NCBI RefSeq assembly: GCF_003352185.1
Contig: NZ_CP029608.1
Span: forward strand, 3,720,001 to 3,784,000
Direction of reading: 5' to 3'
DNA: 64,000 nucleotides
Source of the DNA: Pseudomonas kribbensis
GTDB taxonomy: Bacteria; Pseudomonadota; Gammaproteobacteria; Pseudomonadales; Pseudomonadaceae
Under the pieces are notes generated by a model. It did no database searches and was not told the origin of the DNA. It was given only the letters and a program-made list of their open reading frames with translations. Within the stretch, counting starts at the first letter, position 1. Each line of letters opens with the position of its first letter. The translations under genes were made by a program, and so were the position numbers. This document shows positions 1 through 8,902 of the stretch, piece by piece.

Positions 1-119
1 GGCTCAATGAAGGCCATCTCCCACCATTCGGGCTTAGGATCATTTTTGGCTGACAACGGATCAATCAAATGACATCCAGCAATTAACAACACAGATAGCA
101 AACTTATGAATTGCCTCAT
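1..119 (-). CDS. DUF2931-type lipoprotein, N-terminal part (cut by window edge)
   Basis: Reading leftward from the ATG at 117-119 gives a short signal sequence, a lipobox ending LIAGC (Cys16), then a stretch reading DPLSAKNDP. The same DPLSAKNDP stretch occurs just after the lipobox of the gene at 130-786, so this is a tandem paralogue. It starts 10 bp after that gene's stop, which implies one operon. The C-terminal part lies outside the window. By position it could be a second immunity-type lipoprotein for the DUF2235 effector upstream; that role is inferred. Confidence 0.75.
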   Translation of the reverse strand, partial: MRQFISLLSVLLIAGCHLIDPLSAKNDPKPEWWEMAFIE

Positions 120-129
120 TTGCTGACAG

Positions 130-786
130 CTACCAACTTCCGTATGGAATGCCAAATTTCTCGATGTAGCGTTGCGACTTCTCACTCACCGGATATGCGT
201 AACGACCTTGGTTCTTACCCTGACTCGGACCTAGCGTCTCGATCTCGGCTTGGGCCCGTGCTACTTTCACCGGATGGTGACACGAGTCTCTGACCCAGAC
301 TTGTACAACCCCACCTGGTGCCAGCCCCAGATAGATAGAAGCGGAGTAACTCGCTTGCTCCTTTGGAGTTTCCGGGCAACGCTGATTGACCGAAGTCTGC
401 ATTAGTTGTCTGGCCTCCTCGGGTACGTCCAACCAGACACGATAGGTCTGAGGTTCGACTATCGATTGCCACCTTACGTAAATGCGCTTGGGGAGATCGG
501 CACCAATCACTGGCTTTGCAGCAGCACCCACAGCGTGCCAGCCTCGTGCAGACTCTTTACCGTCCTCAGGTTCCCCGCCAGCGGCCGTACCTCCCCCCGT
601 ACGCTTGAACAGCTTGCCGTTTATATCTTCGACGGCGCTGTCCTCCACCCACACTTTCATGTAGTAAGGCTCCGTAAACGCGAGCTCCCACGACTCGGAC
701 TTAGGGTCATTTTTGGCAGACAGTGGATCCGCAGACTGGCATCCAGTCGTGAACAAAGCACAAAGCAGGGTTACAAGAACTCTCAT
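130..786 (-). CDS. DUF2931 family lipoprotein, putative T6SS immunity protein
   Basis: The product is 218 residues with a lipoprotein signal peptide (lipobox FTTGC, Cys16), so it should be anchored in a membrane facing the periplasm. The body contains the W/Y-rich pattern of DUF2931 proteins (YVRWQSIVEPQTYRVWLDVP around residue 110). The ATG at 786 shares its A with the stop of the DUF2235 gene (TAATG), so the two are translationally coupled; an upstream in-frame ATG at 801 would lengthen the overlap and is less likely. DUF2931 lipoproteins are often found beside T6SS phospholipase-type effectors, which supports an immunity role by context only. No catalytic motif is visible. Confidence 0.8.
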   Translation of the reverse strand: MRVLVTLLCALFTTGCQSADPLSAKNDPKSESWELAFTEPYYMKVWVEDSAVEDINGKLFKRTGGGTAAGGEPEDGKESARGWHAVGAAAKPVIGADLPKRIYVRWQSIVEPQTYRVWLDVPEEARQLMQTSVNQRCPETPKEQASYSASIYLGLAPGGVVQVWVRDSCHHPVKVARAQAEIETLGPSQGKNQGRYAYPVSEKSQRYIEKFGIPYGSW

Positions 787-2314
787 TACCAAAGCGTCCA
801 ATCAGGTACGTGGGGATGCAGCACGCGGATGGTGTCGGCTGTCGGGGCGTTGATGTATACCGCATTTATTCCGCTGCCATCTCTGCGGCCGAGTGGATGG
901 TTCCAGTTTGCGGACATGTGAATGTACTTGAGTTTCAGCAGTTGCTCCTCTTCAGCCGTGGTGCTGTAGTCACCCGCAACGAACCGATCACACAAAGCTT
1001 GAAGTTCTGCTGGAATGGTCAAGTCCGGTGTGTCAGGAATATCGTTGAAGCGAACGCCTTTCTCTTTTGCCAGATGGTGCATCACCTTCAGGTAAACTCT
1101 GGATAGCATGCCACTCACCGGACGCCTGAGCTGTACAGCTGCGTAAACGCGTTTAGCACTTGGACTCAGCCGATCTTGCGGGCTGTTTGGCACCAGAAGA
1201 GCATCTGGAGTCACAACCTCAAGCATGTCTGCCGGCCATCCATTGGATAACCACTGGTTTCTAACGTTAACCGCATCGCTATAGATCGAGGTTGTCACGA
1301 CGTCGGTGTTCAGGGGCACGATGAGTGTTTGCATCGGGCTTACAAGAACACATTCCTGCGCGTCCTCCAGATACCCCCACCGATGTCGGAATGCACTCCA
1401 GGCAGAGTAATCTCCAGATGATCCGGCTTGACGCGACTGAGTGCGAAGTTGGCTCTGTGTTCATCACGAGCAACCAACTGAACGACATCAGTGAAAAAGC
1501 GACGATCAAGGTAAAGTTTGATACCCGTCGCGATTGGGCTTTTGATATCTCCCAAATTTGACCAACCGGCTATCGAGGGTACTGTATCGAATAAGCCGAT
1601 AAACCCCATATTGATATCGCTTTTGTATTGGTCATTGAATTTGGAGCTGAAGGCTCTGGGCAGATTTCGCAACACATGACCGAGAGGACCGCGACTGCCA
1701 CGAACAATTTCGTTAGCAAAATGACGTGCGGCAGCCGCACCACGGCTGAAACCGAACGTATCAAACGTCAGTGAGGTGATTTCACTGTCTGGGTTATCTT
1801 CCAGGACTCGATTGATTGCTTGTTGAATCATGGGAAACGAGGATTCGACTCGCCCGGCAACTCCTGTCTCCCCTCGCCCTGTACCGGCACCGAATGTGCT
1901 GTCTTTTTCCCCGGATCGAGTACCGATACCTTCGACGTAGACAACGCGAGAGGCTCGTCCCGCTTGTGCTACCGGAACTGCGTCGTACAGCTCGCTGAGC
2001 TTTTTGATGTTGCTGACATCATTGCCATAACTACTATCCGGATCGCTCATATATGGCTTGCAGCTAGCATCGATATCTTTAGCCGCAATCGGATGATGAG
2101 CGCCGCACAGAAGTCCGGCCGCAGCGTTGTTGGCATTGTTCCCCGTACCATCGAAGAACACTCCGATCCGCAGGGCTATGCCGATTTTTTCAGGCTCACG
2201 CGCAGGCTCTTTCCCGTGTTTCTCATACTCGGCCCAACGCTGGGCATGAATATCGACGGGTCTGGTGCCTGTGTTGCGATAGTTTTTAGGCGGGTTGGGA
2301 ACGTAGCCACTCAA
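786..2314 (-). pseudogene. DUF2235 (Tle1-like) T6SS phospholipase-type effector, frameshifted
   Basis: Two adjacent frames together encode a DUF2235 alpha/beta-hydrolase protein. The first holds FFDGTGNN, the nucleophile elbow GFSRG (Ser190 counted from the TTG start) and VHSDIGGG. The second continues YLEDAQECVLVSP and then from MQTLIVPL to the end. They join if the G run at 1374-1378 (CCCCC on the plus strand) had six bases instead of five, restoring the canonical HSDIGGGY motif and giving about 509 residues. The chosen start is TTG at 2314, with AAGGA eight bases upstream, because the longer frame to 2434 runs into the divergent gene. Family members are T6SS lipases that attack phospholipids of rival cells. 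As read, the product stops after IWRTRRNVFL. The shift may be a sequencing error, decay or phase variation. Confidence 0.8.
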
Positions 2315-2432
2315 TCCTTGATTCCTTGTTCTGATCCTTTGAGAACGGACCGGAGGGTGACAGTCGAAACGAGGTGACGCAAGGCGTGGCCCTGTGCCAG
2401 CGCTTGGCTTCCCACAATGGTGGCGCCACGCC

Positions 2433-2834
2433 ATGAATGATAAGGTTCAGCCTCAAAATCACGGACGACACCTCGTGCACAAACAATCTCTTGCTGCAGC
2501 AGCGATAACCTTTGCCATCAGCCTTTCCGCTCATGCCTCCCCTGTGCCGCAGGAAGAGCTCGAAGAGTGTCAGCGAATAGAAAACTCGGCCAAACAGGTC
2601 ATGAAAAGCAGGCAGCAAGGCGCGCCCATGGATTCGGTGTGGGAACTGGCCGAAGCGGCAGGCAAGCAGAGCGAGTATGTGGGTGAGTTGTTCAAGACGC
2701 TGATTCGCGAGGCGTACGCGATTCCTCAGTACTCAAGCGAGAGCTTGCAGCAGAAAGCGATCAGCGATTTCCATTCCAATTTCTACAAGGCTTGCATCGT
2801 AACGGCGCAAAAACGAGCAGACGCCAACGGCTGA
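2433..2834 (+). CDS. Hypothetical secreted protein
   Basis: The product is 133 residues from the ATG at 2433; an in-frame ATG at 2394 would add 13 residues and overlap the divergent effector leader more. A hydrophobic stretch (about residues 16-32) ending SAHASP looks like a Sec signal peptide with cleavage after Ala-Ser. The mature part is helical and charged with a single Cys (KACIVTAQ) near the end. I do not recognise a family. It is divergent from the DUF2235 effector gene and is followed by a strong terminator, so it is probably its own transcription unit. Confidence 0.65.
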   Translation: MNDKVQPQNHGRHLVHKQSLAAAAITFAISLSAHASPVPQEELEECQRIENSAKQVMKSRQQGAPMDSVWELAEAAGKQSEYVGELFKTLIREAYAIPQYSSESLQQKAISDFHSNFYKACIVTAQKRADANG

Positions 2835-2851
2835 GTTCATCGAACAAAAAA

Positions 2852-2887
2852 GGGAGCAGATTCAGATAATGGATCTGCTCCCTTTTT
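2852..2887 (+). terminator. Rho-independent terminator
   Basis: A 10-bp stem (GGGAGCAGAT / ATCTGCTCCC) with an 11-base loop is followed by TTTTT, 17 bp after the stop of the secreted protein gene. Confidence 0.85.
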
Positions 2888-2902
2888 ACTTGCATACAGC
2901 CT

Positions 2903-3265
2903 CTACGCTTTCAGCTCTACCTTATCCAGCGCCTGATTCACGGCCAGCCCTGCGACCATGACCACTTGGGCGATTCCCAGAGCAGTCCTGCGATGTGCAG
3001 GCTCAAGGATGGCGGCGAAGTTGCTGAGCATTTCGCTGGCGGAATCGAGGGATTCGCTGGCGTTGGCCAACAGGGATTCGCTGTTGTAGGCCGGGTTGGC
3101 CAGGAACATGGGGTCGTGTGTGGTGTGGCTGCCCATGATGCGTTGTTGCGGGGTCAGGTAATGGTCGAGGGCGCGTTCGGCGGCTTCGTTAAGGGCTCTG
3201 GAATCGGGGAATTTGTAGGGTGAGACCGGATCGGTTTCTGGTGGATTTGGTGTTGGTTTGATCAT
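2903..3265 (-). CDS. DUF6124 family protein
   Basis: This 120-residue protein begins MIKPTPNPPETDP and contains LNEAAERALDHYL, the pattern I associate with the small Pseudomonas DUF6124 family. It has no signal peptide. The C-terminal half is helical and mildly hydrophobic (GIAQVVMVAGLAVNQALDKV). CAGGAG lies upstream of the ATG. Function is unknown. Its unusually long, hairpin-rich upstream region is annotated separately. It is convergent with the preceding gene and separated from it by a terminator. Confidence 0.8.
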   Translation of the reverse strand: MIKPTPNPPETDPVSPYKFPDSRALNEAAERALDHYLTPQQRIMGSHTTHDPMFLANPAYNSESLLANASESLDSASEMLSNFAAILEPAHRRTALGIAQVVMVAGLAVNQALDKVELKA

Positions 3266-3500
3266 GGTGAAACTCCTGATTTTGATTAGGAGCTACCAGC
3301 ATCACTTGCAGATGATGGGTGGCAGCCAAGTGCGGGTCTGCAAGACCGGGAAACCAGGCACCCGGCAGACCCTAGGGTCTCCCGCACAAAGCCGCCATTG
3401 AGCGGACACAAACGAGCGTCCTTTTGGCAGGGCTGTGCGACTGGTTTTTCCGGCGGGCTTGCAGACCCGATCACTGATGAGCAGTGACGGGAATCAAGTT
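3266..3500 (-). promoter_or_regulatory. Hairpin-rich leader upstream of the DUF6124 gene
   Basis: The region ahead of the DUF6124 start is packed with inverted repeats: a 14-bp perfect palindrome AGACCCTAGGGTCT at 3367-3380, TCACTG/CAGTGA at 3471-3487, GGTCT-GCA-AGACC, and repeated GGGTCTGCAAG-like blocks. Such density suggests a structured 5' UTR or a small RNA on the minus strand. A 62-codon frame through it (3286-3474) looks like a by-product of the repeats. The rest of the gap, 3501-3779, shows nothing I can name. Confidence 0.45.
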
Positions 3501-3779
3501 ACGGAGGGAGCCCCAGACGCACAAGCCGGCGGATTCTGTCTTAGGTGTAGGGCGTGGCGCAAGGCGTTGTGGGCATCGGGATGTGACTAGAGGCATCTCA
3601 TAAACAGGCCACGTTTTTCGTGTTTAATTTCTGACGAGAGAGACTGTTTCGCAGCCCGACGGGAATACATAAATCAGCTCGTCAGCTTTCATCCAGACAA
3701 CGCCAGCCCCCTGTGTCTAAAAAACCGGCCACCCTGCATAATCCGCGCAAATTCCTCCATCAATCCAAGTCCGACCGTC

Positions 3780-4358
3780 ATGCCTGAAGAGTTCGAAGTC
3801 CCCAGTCCTCACGAGCAACACGTTGAACACACCACCCATCATGCCCATGCAAAAGGCGATAGTTTTGCCAGCAAGATCGCGGTCATGACGGCGATCATGG
3901 CGACGGTCGGCGCCCTGATGAGTTATCAGGCCGGTTCTACGGAGAGTGAGGCGGCCATGGACAAAAACAACGCCGCCATCCAGAAGACCGAAGCGGCCAA
4001 CGAGTGGAACTACTACCAGGCCAAGTCCAGTCGGCAGAACCTGTCGGAACTGGCCAGCCATCTTCCGGGGCTGGACTCCGCTCATTACGTTGCCGAGGCG
4101 CGGCGCTATGCGGAGCAGAAAGAAGAAGCCCGCAAAAAGGCGGAAACACTTGAGCTGCAGGCGCGAGAGTGGGACGAGAAGTCAGAGCAGGTTTTGCACC
4201 AGCATCACCGCTGGGCCCAGGCCATGACCGCGATTCAAATCGCCATTTCACTGGCGGCCATCACCCTGCTGACGCGCAAGGAATGGCTCAGGCGCGTCTC
4301 GTTCGGGGCGGCGGGTTTGGGGGTCATGCTGGGTTCACTGGCCTGGCTGCATATCTGA
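3780..4358 (+). CDS. DUF4337 domain membrane protein
   Basis: The product has 192 residues. The His-rich N-terminus (EQHVEHTTHHAHAK) is followed by a membrane segment near residues 33-50, a long hydrophilic helical stretch (residues 55-145) rich in Ala, Glu, Gln and Lys that should form a coiled coil, and two hydrophobic segments near the C-terminus (about 150-190). This architecture and wording match DUF4337. It presumably sits in the inner membrane with the coiled coil on one side; function is unknown. It is followed closely by a LysR gene on the same strand but the two are not obviously linked. Confidence 0.8.
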   Translation: MPEEFEVPSPHEQHVEHTTHHAHAKGDSFASKIAVMTAIMATVGALMSYQAGSTESEAAMDKNNAAIQKTEAANEWNYYQAKSSRQNLSELASHLPGLDSAHYVAEARRYAEQKEEARKKAETLELQAREWDEKSEQVLHQHHRWAQAMTAIQIAISLAAITLLTRKEWLRRVSFGAAGLGVMLGSLAWLHI

Positions 4359-4425
4359 GTAATATGGCTGCTTCCCCCCCACCTCTTCTCGTATCATCAC
4401 CGCCCTCGCATCCGGAACGAACTGT

Positions 4426-5394
4426 GTGAAATCGCCAACTGAAAAGGCTCTGACTCCCCCTGACGGGAAAAAGTGGGACGCCGGCGAGGCTGCCAGCCAG
4501 CTCTCGTGGGACGACTTGCGCATCATCAAGACGCTCAGTGATTGCGGCAATCGTTCGGCTACGGCCAAAAAGCTTGGCATCAATGTATCCACCGTTTCGC
4601 GCCGGATTACTCAAGTTGAGCGCACGCTCGGTGTCGCACTGTTCGATCATCGCAAATCCGGATATCTGCTCACCGCCGAGGGTGCTGAACTGCGAGCACT
4701 CGCCGAGCGTGTGGAGCTGGATATCGTCAGTGTCACGCGGCGTGTTTCACGTTCAGGTCAGGGGCCCCTCGGAAAGCTTCGAATTACCACCAGCGACTCG
4801 CTGCTGCTGTACTTCTTCACCCCCATCATCGCGGACTTCAAGGCTCTGAATGAGGGAATCACCATCGAGGTGCTGGTGGGCAATGAAACCCTCAGCCTCG
4901 CCCGGGATGAATCGGATATCGCCATTCGGGCGACGAGAAAACCCGCGGAAAGCCTGGTGGGCCGCAAACTGGCAAACATTGCCTGGGCACCTTATTGCTC
5001 TGCCAGGCAGATGACTGACTCGCCCCTTTTCGAAGAGGGCCAGGCATGGGTGTCCTACTCCGCAGCGCTCTGCGGTCTGAGGGCGACCCGTTATGTTGAA
5101 AGCAGAGTCGCTGCCGAGCGCATCGCGTACCGCACCGATTCCGTTGCAGCGGCAAGCGTGGCCATCGCGGCGGGCCTGGGATATGGATTCCTTCCCTGCA
5201 TGCTGGGCGACATCACCCCAGGCCTGGTACGTGCCGGGCCGGTGGTGCCGGAGCTTCAGGATGAGTTATGGCTGCTGACTCACCAGGACATTCGAAAATC
5301 GTGGCGCGTCAAGGCATTCATGACCTTCTGCGCGGCTGCCGTGGCCAGTCAGAAACCCTTGGTCGAAGGGCAGTCGATACTCCCGGTCATCTAA
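4426..5394 (+). CDS. LysR family transcriptional regulator
   Basis: This 322-residue protein has an N-terminal winged helix-turn-helix (about residues 28-85: LRIIKTLSDCGNRSATAKKLGINVSTVSRRI) and a LysR effector-binding domain. The start is GTG at 4426 and leaves a 25-residue tail before the HTH, slightly longer than usual. The effector domain has the short form seen in regulators acting on single metabolic genes (DSLLLYFFTPIIADF). It is convergent with the ridA-like gene 20 bp away, and the likely targets are the RidA and isochorismatase-type genes next door; that is inference from position. Confidence 0.85.
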   Translation: MKSPTEKALTPPDGKKWDAGEAASQLSWDDLRIIKTLSDCGNRSATAKKLGINVSTVSRRITQVERTLGVALFDHRKSGYLLTAEGAELRALAERVELDIVSVTRRVSRSGQGPLGKLRITTSDSLLLYFFTPIIADFKALNEGITIEVLVGNETLSLARDESDIAIRATRKPAESLVGRKLANIAWAPYCSARQMTDSPLFEEGQAWVSYSAALCGLRATRYVESRVAAERIAYRTDSVAAASVAIAAGLGYGFLPCMLGDITPGLVRAGPVVPELQDELWLLTHQDIRKSWRVKAFMTFCAAAVASQKPLVEGQSILPVI

Positions 5395-5414
5395 ATCGAA
5401 ACCGGGAGTGCAGC

Positions 5415-5876
5415 TCAGATGTTTCGCGCGCCAATCACGGCCTTGCATGCGATCTCGATCAGTTGCGGGCGCTGGGCAAGTCTCGACACGCCAATGATAT
5501 TGCTCGCGCACTGAGGCCGCTCAGTGCCATAGGCAGCCTTGCGCACTTTGCCGACGACCGCGAACGCAGCATCCATATCCAGCACGTAAAGCGTTTCCTC
5601 GACGACGTCTTGCAGCGTTGCGCCATACAAGGCGAGCAGCTTCGAAATGTTGTCGTAAGAGACCCGCATCTGCTCTCCCATCGAAGAGAAATCACTGGGT
5701 TTTCCGTCGGCATTCAGCGGCGCCGGGGCGACCAGATTACCTTCTTCATCATGGTTGAATTGGCCTGATACGTAGATCTCGTTTCCTGAGCGCCGCGCCT
5801 GCGGATAGCCATAGGCCTCTTCCCAGGGGACGCCCCAGTAGGCGGTCTGCTTGTTGAACGGTTGTGTAGCTGCCAT
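5415..5876 (-). CDS. RidA family protein (reactive imine/enamine deaminase family)
   Basis: The product is 153 residues from ATG 5876, which has GGAG upstream; longer versions to 5948 lack family similarity. Near the N-terminus is YPQARRSGNEIYVSGQ, and the C-terminal part has the RidA pattern RPQLIEIACKAVIG. RidA-type proteins hydrolyse 2-aminoacrylate and similar imines in the cytosol; subgroups act in catabolic pathways instead. It is divergent from the isochorismatase-type hydrolase at 6094, a pairing typical of pyrimidine or N-heterocycle breakdown clusters, so a catabolic role is possible. Confidence 0.85.
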   Translation of the reverse strand: MAATQPFNKQTAYWGVPWEEAYGYPQARRSGNEIYVSGQFNHDEEGNLVAPAPLNADGKPSDFSSMGEQMRVSYDNISKLLALYGATLQDVVEETLYVLDMDAAFAVVGKVRKAAYGTERPQCASNIIGVSRLAQRPQLIEIACKAVIGARNI

Positions 5877-6093
5877 TGCATTCTCCAGCTCATGAGGGAT
5901 CGGTCTGATCCGTATGGGTGGGCGAATGCTAGCAGCGCGAGCACGCATTCAATGGCGCAAAAATGAGCCTTCAAGAGTGCAAACGTGCGCCACCATTAAA
6001 CATTTTGTTTCGTTATCTTTTGCTCGCCCTCAGCAATGACGCTGAGGAATGTACTTGTGCGACTGAACAACATCGAGCTGAAAGGAAACAAGA

Positions 6094-6780
6094 ATGAACA
6101 ATCCTAAAACTGAAGTCCTGACTCCACTGAACAGCCAACTGATCTTCATCGACCACCAGCCACAGATGGCCTTCGGCGTGCAGAGCATCGACCGGCAAAC
6201 GCTCAAGAACAACACCGTTGCCCTGGCCAAGGCAGCGAAGATTTTCAATGTCCCCACCACCCTCACCACGGTTGAGACAGAAAGCTTCTCGGGTCACACC
6301 TATCCCGAACTACTCGCCGTGTTTCCGGACGCCCCGCTGCTGGAGCGCACCTCCATGAACTCCTGGGACGATCAGAAGGTGCGCGACGCACTCAAGAAAA
6401 ATGGTCGCAACAAGATCATCGTCTCCGGTCTGTGGACCGAGGTGTGCAATGCCACCTTCGCCCTGTCGGCAATGAACGATGCCGGGTATGAAATCTATAT
6501 GGTCGCAGACGCCTCCGGCGGCACCACCAAAGAGGCCCACGATTACGCCATGCAGCGCATGATCCAGGCTGGCGTCGTACCGGTGACCTGGCAGCAGGTG
6601 CTGCTGGAATGGCAACGGGACTGGAAGAACCGCGCCACCTACGACGCGGTGATGGAACTGGTCAGAGAACATTCCGGTGCCTACGGCATGGGCGTCGACT
6701 ACGCCTACACCATGGTGCACAAAGCGCCTGAGCGCGTTCAGCATGGCCCCTCCCTGGCGCCAGTCGCTGCGTCTGTCTGA
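6094..6780 (+). CDS. Isochorismatase-family (YcaC-like) cysteine hydrolase
   Basis: The product has 228 residues. The family triad is partly visible: Asp20 in LIFIDHQPQ and the nucleophile Cys118 in GLWTEVCNATFAL, followed by the cis-peptide region. The Lys usually found between them seems to be replaced in ERTSMNSW (Arg85 at that place); I cannot settle this without alignment. The extended C-terminus (VHKAPERVQHGPSLAPVAASV) is a linker-like tail. AAAGGAAAC precedes the ATG. The substrate is unknown. It is divergent from RidA and followed by an AraC regulator, so the three may form a small stress or catabolic unit. Confidence 0.85.
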   Translation: MNNPKTEVLTPLNSQLIFIDHQPQMAFGVQSIDRQTLKNNTVALAKAAKIFNVPTTLTTVETESFSGHTYPELLAVFPDAPLLERTSMNSWDDQKVRDALKKNGRNKIIVSGLWTEVCNATFALSAMNDAGYEIYMVADASGGTTKEAHDYAMQRMIQAGVVPVTWQQVLLEWQRDWKNRATYDAVMELVREHSGAYGMGVDYAYTMVHKAPERVQHGPSLAPVAASV

Positions 6781-6881
6781 GCCATCGCCGGCCCCTGCCC
6801 CAGGGGCTGTCCAGACTTGCAAAGGGTGCGCTGTCGACTGAGTCGAGTCAGCCGCGCGCATCCTGTTACCTGAATTTCCGG

Positions 6882-7289
6882 ATGTGTATGAACATGGATA
6901 AATCTACCGTGCTGGCGACGCTCACCCTGACTTCGACGGGACAGCTCAAACCCTGGCAGATCAGGACTGCCCAAAAACTGATGCTCGACAGGCTGGATAC
7001 CGGCATTACCGTGACTGAACTGGCCGAAGCCTGCGCTTTGTCGCGCAGTCACTTCTCCCGCCTGTTCAAGGAAAGCACCCGGATGTCCCCGCAGCAATGG
7101 CTGCGTGAACAGCGGGTCATGAAAAGCAGAGAGTTAATGAAGGACTCCTCGATGCTGCTCACAGAGATCGCACTGGAATGCGGCTTTTGCGATCAAGCTC
7201 ACTTCAGCCGTACATTCGCCAAAGCTGAAGGCATGTCACCGAAAGCCTGGAAGCAACAAGCGATCAGCCCGATTTCGGTCGCGGCTTGA
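6882..7289 (+). CDS. AraC family regulator, DNA-binding domain only
   Basis: The product has 135 residues and consists almost entirely of the two AraC helix-turn-helix motifs: ITVTELAEACALSRSHFSRLFK (about 46-67) and LTEIALECGFCDQAHFSRTFAK (about 95-116), ending GMSPKAWKQQ. There is no effector-binding N-terminal domain, as in small SoxS/MarA-type activators, so its activity may be set by its own level. The start at 6882 is followed by two more ATGs (6888 and 6894) that could be used instead. It lies 100 bp after the isochorismatase-type gene on the same strand. Confidence 0.85.
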   Translation: MCMNMDKSTVLATLTLTSTGQLKPWQIRTAQKLMLDRLDTGITVTELAEACALSRSHFSRLFKESTRMSPQQWLREQRVMKSRELMKDSSMLLTEIALECGFCDQAHFSRTFAKAEGMSPKAWKQQAISPISVAA

Positions 7290-7309
7290 AACGACAAGCC
7301 ATCACCAGC

Positions 7310-7346
7310 GCCCGGGATCGGAACAGGCCAGATCCCGGGCGGTTTG
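7310..7346. terminator. Hairpin, probable terminator
   Basis: A perfect 10-bp stem GCCCGGGATC / GATCCCGGGC lies between the convergent AraC and MFS genes. The T-tract is weak (GGTTTGG). Confidence 0.55.
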
Positions 7347-7414
7347 GCCTGAATATCGATCTTCAATTTGCCGGAGCTCAAGCAAGCCGATACACAAGCG
7401 TTGCAGGAGGCGGC

Positions 7415-8650
7415 TCACCCAATGTGCCCGTATTCCAACGCACCCCGCGACACCGTCTCCGGCACCGCCACCCAAAGCAGCGCCAGCGCTGCCATCGCCA
7501 CCGCTGCCAACGTCAGAAACGCAGCGCTGTAGCCCGCCTCCTGAACCACAATCCCCGCCAGGCTATTGCTCAACGCTGCGCCCAGACCGAACACCGTCGA
7601 GATTGCCCCAAGGCTGATATTGAAATGCCCGGTCCCCAGCGTCAGGTCTTTCACCACCACCGGAAACAGCGCGCCGAAAATCCCCGCCCCAATACCATCG
7701 AGCAACTGCACCGACACCAGCCACCACGGATCGTTGGACAGCACATACAACACGCCACGCAGCGGCAGGATCAGGAACCCCGCCAGCAGCAACGGCTTGC
7801 GCCCCCACACATCCGCCCTGGCCCCGACCAGCAACGCGACCGGCACCATCACCATTTGCGCCGCGACGATGCAGGCGGACGTTAGCGGCGTGGCCATCTG
7901 CAGATTGGTTTGCGCCAGTTTCTGACTCACCAGCGGCAGCATCGCCGCGTTCGCCAGATGAAACAGCGCACAGCAAATCGCGAACATCAGCAGCGGCCGG
8001 TTGGTGAGCAACACGGACAGCCCCGAAGGCTGCTTGCCCTGCCCCGCTTCGCTGGGTGAAAGACCTCGGGCGAGATCGTGGTCAATGGCATCGGCCGATA
8101 CGAACGAGACGGCAATCACACTGGCCAGCGCCATGACCGCCATCAAATAAAACACCGCGACCGGGCCGAACAGATACGCGGACAAACCAGCCAACAGTGC
8201 GGCGCAGGCGTTGCCGGCGTGGTTGAAGGTTTCGTTGCGCCCGGTTCTTCGCGTGAAGGCGCGAGGCCCGGTGATCCCGAGGGTGATCGCGCAAATGGCC
8301 GGGGCGAAGATCGAAGCGGCGGCGGCACTGATGGCTTGCGTCACGGCCACGAGGCTGAATGAGGTCACGAACGGCAGCAGCAGACAACTTCCGGTGACCA
8401 CCAGCGCGGCAATCGCGATCAGCGCCCGTTTGAAACGTGTACTGTCGACCAGCGCGCCCGCCGGGGTTTGGGTGATGAGCGCGGCGATCCCGGCAATTGT
8501 CATGACCAGCCCGATACTCGCCGGCTCCCAGTGGTGAACCGCCAACAGATAAATCGCCAAATAAGGGCCGAGCCCGTCACGCACGTCGGCGAGAAAGAAA
8601 TTCAGGCTGTCGAGGGACAGGTTGTTGCGGCGATCGAGGTGAGTAGCCAC
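7415..8650 (-). CDS. MFS transporter (drug-exporter-like)
   Basis: The product has 411 residues with about 12 hydrophobic segments. The TM2-TM3 loop carries the MFS signature in weak form (GALVDSTRFKRALIA) and the second half repeats it (GARADVWGRKPLLLAGF). This gives two six-helix bundles in the inner membrane. Substrate unknown; similar proteins are annotated as multidrug or sugar efflux carriers. It stands alone on the minus strand, convergent with the AraC gene and divergent from the CBM20 gene. Confidence 0.85.
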   Translation of the reverse strand: MATHLDRRNNLSLDSLNFFLADVRDGLGPYLAIYLLAVHHWEPASIGLVMTIAGIAALITQTPAGALVDSTRFKRALIAIAALVVTGSCLLLPFVTSFSLVAVTQAISAAAASIFAPAICAITLGITGPRAFTRRTGRNETFNHAGNACAALLAGLSAYLFGPVAVFYLMAVMALASVIAVSFVSADAIDHDLARGLSPSEAGQGKQPSGLSVLLTNRPLLMFAICCALFHLANAAMLPLVSQKLAQTNLQMATPLTSACIVAAQMVMVPVALLVGARADVWGRKPLLLAGFLILPLRGVLYVLSNDPWWLVSVQLLDGIGAGIFGALFPVVVKDLTLGTGHFNISLGAISTVFGLGAALSNSLAGIVVQEAGYSAAFLTLAAVAMAALALLWVAVPETVSRGALEYGHIG

Positions 8651-8902
8651 GGGTAACGTCTTCGTTGTCGAGGTTCGGCGAGATGACTCAACCTCCGCAA
8701 ATCGAATGACCCATTGGCGGTGATTTTAGTTGCATGGAAGGATAGGTGAACTTGCCCCAAAGGCAGCGCAGTGCAGAAGAAATTGATGAAACCCCAGCGA
8801 CGCTATCGCGAAGTGCTCTAAAGGACTGTCAGTTCTGTCAGGTTACCTGCCGTCTGGCCAGGTTTACGCTGGCCTCAATGACAGTCAATCGAGGCGTTCA
8901 AC

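Noticed and set aside
3286..3474. A 62-codon frame upstream of the DUF6124 gene
   Set aside because: It is made of the leader's inverted repeats and has no protein-like pattern.
8821..8845. CTGTCAG direct repeats before the CBM20 gene considered as a Pho box
   Set aside because: The two copies are 9 bp apart, not 11, and the rest of the consensus is missing.
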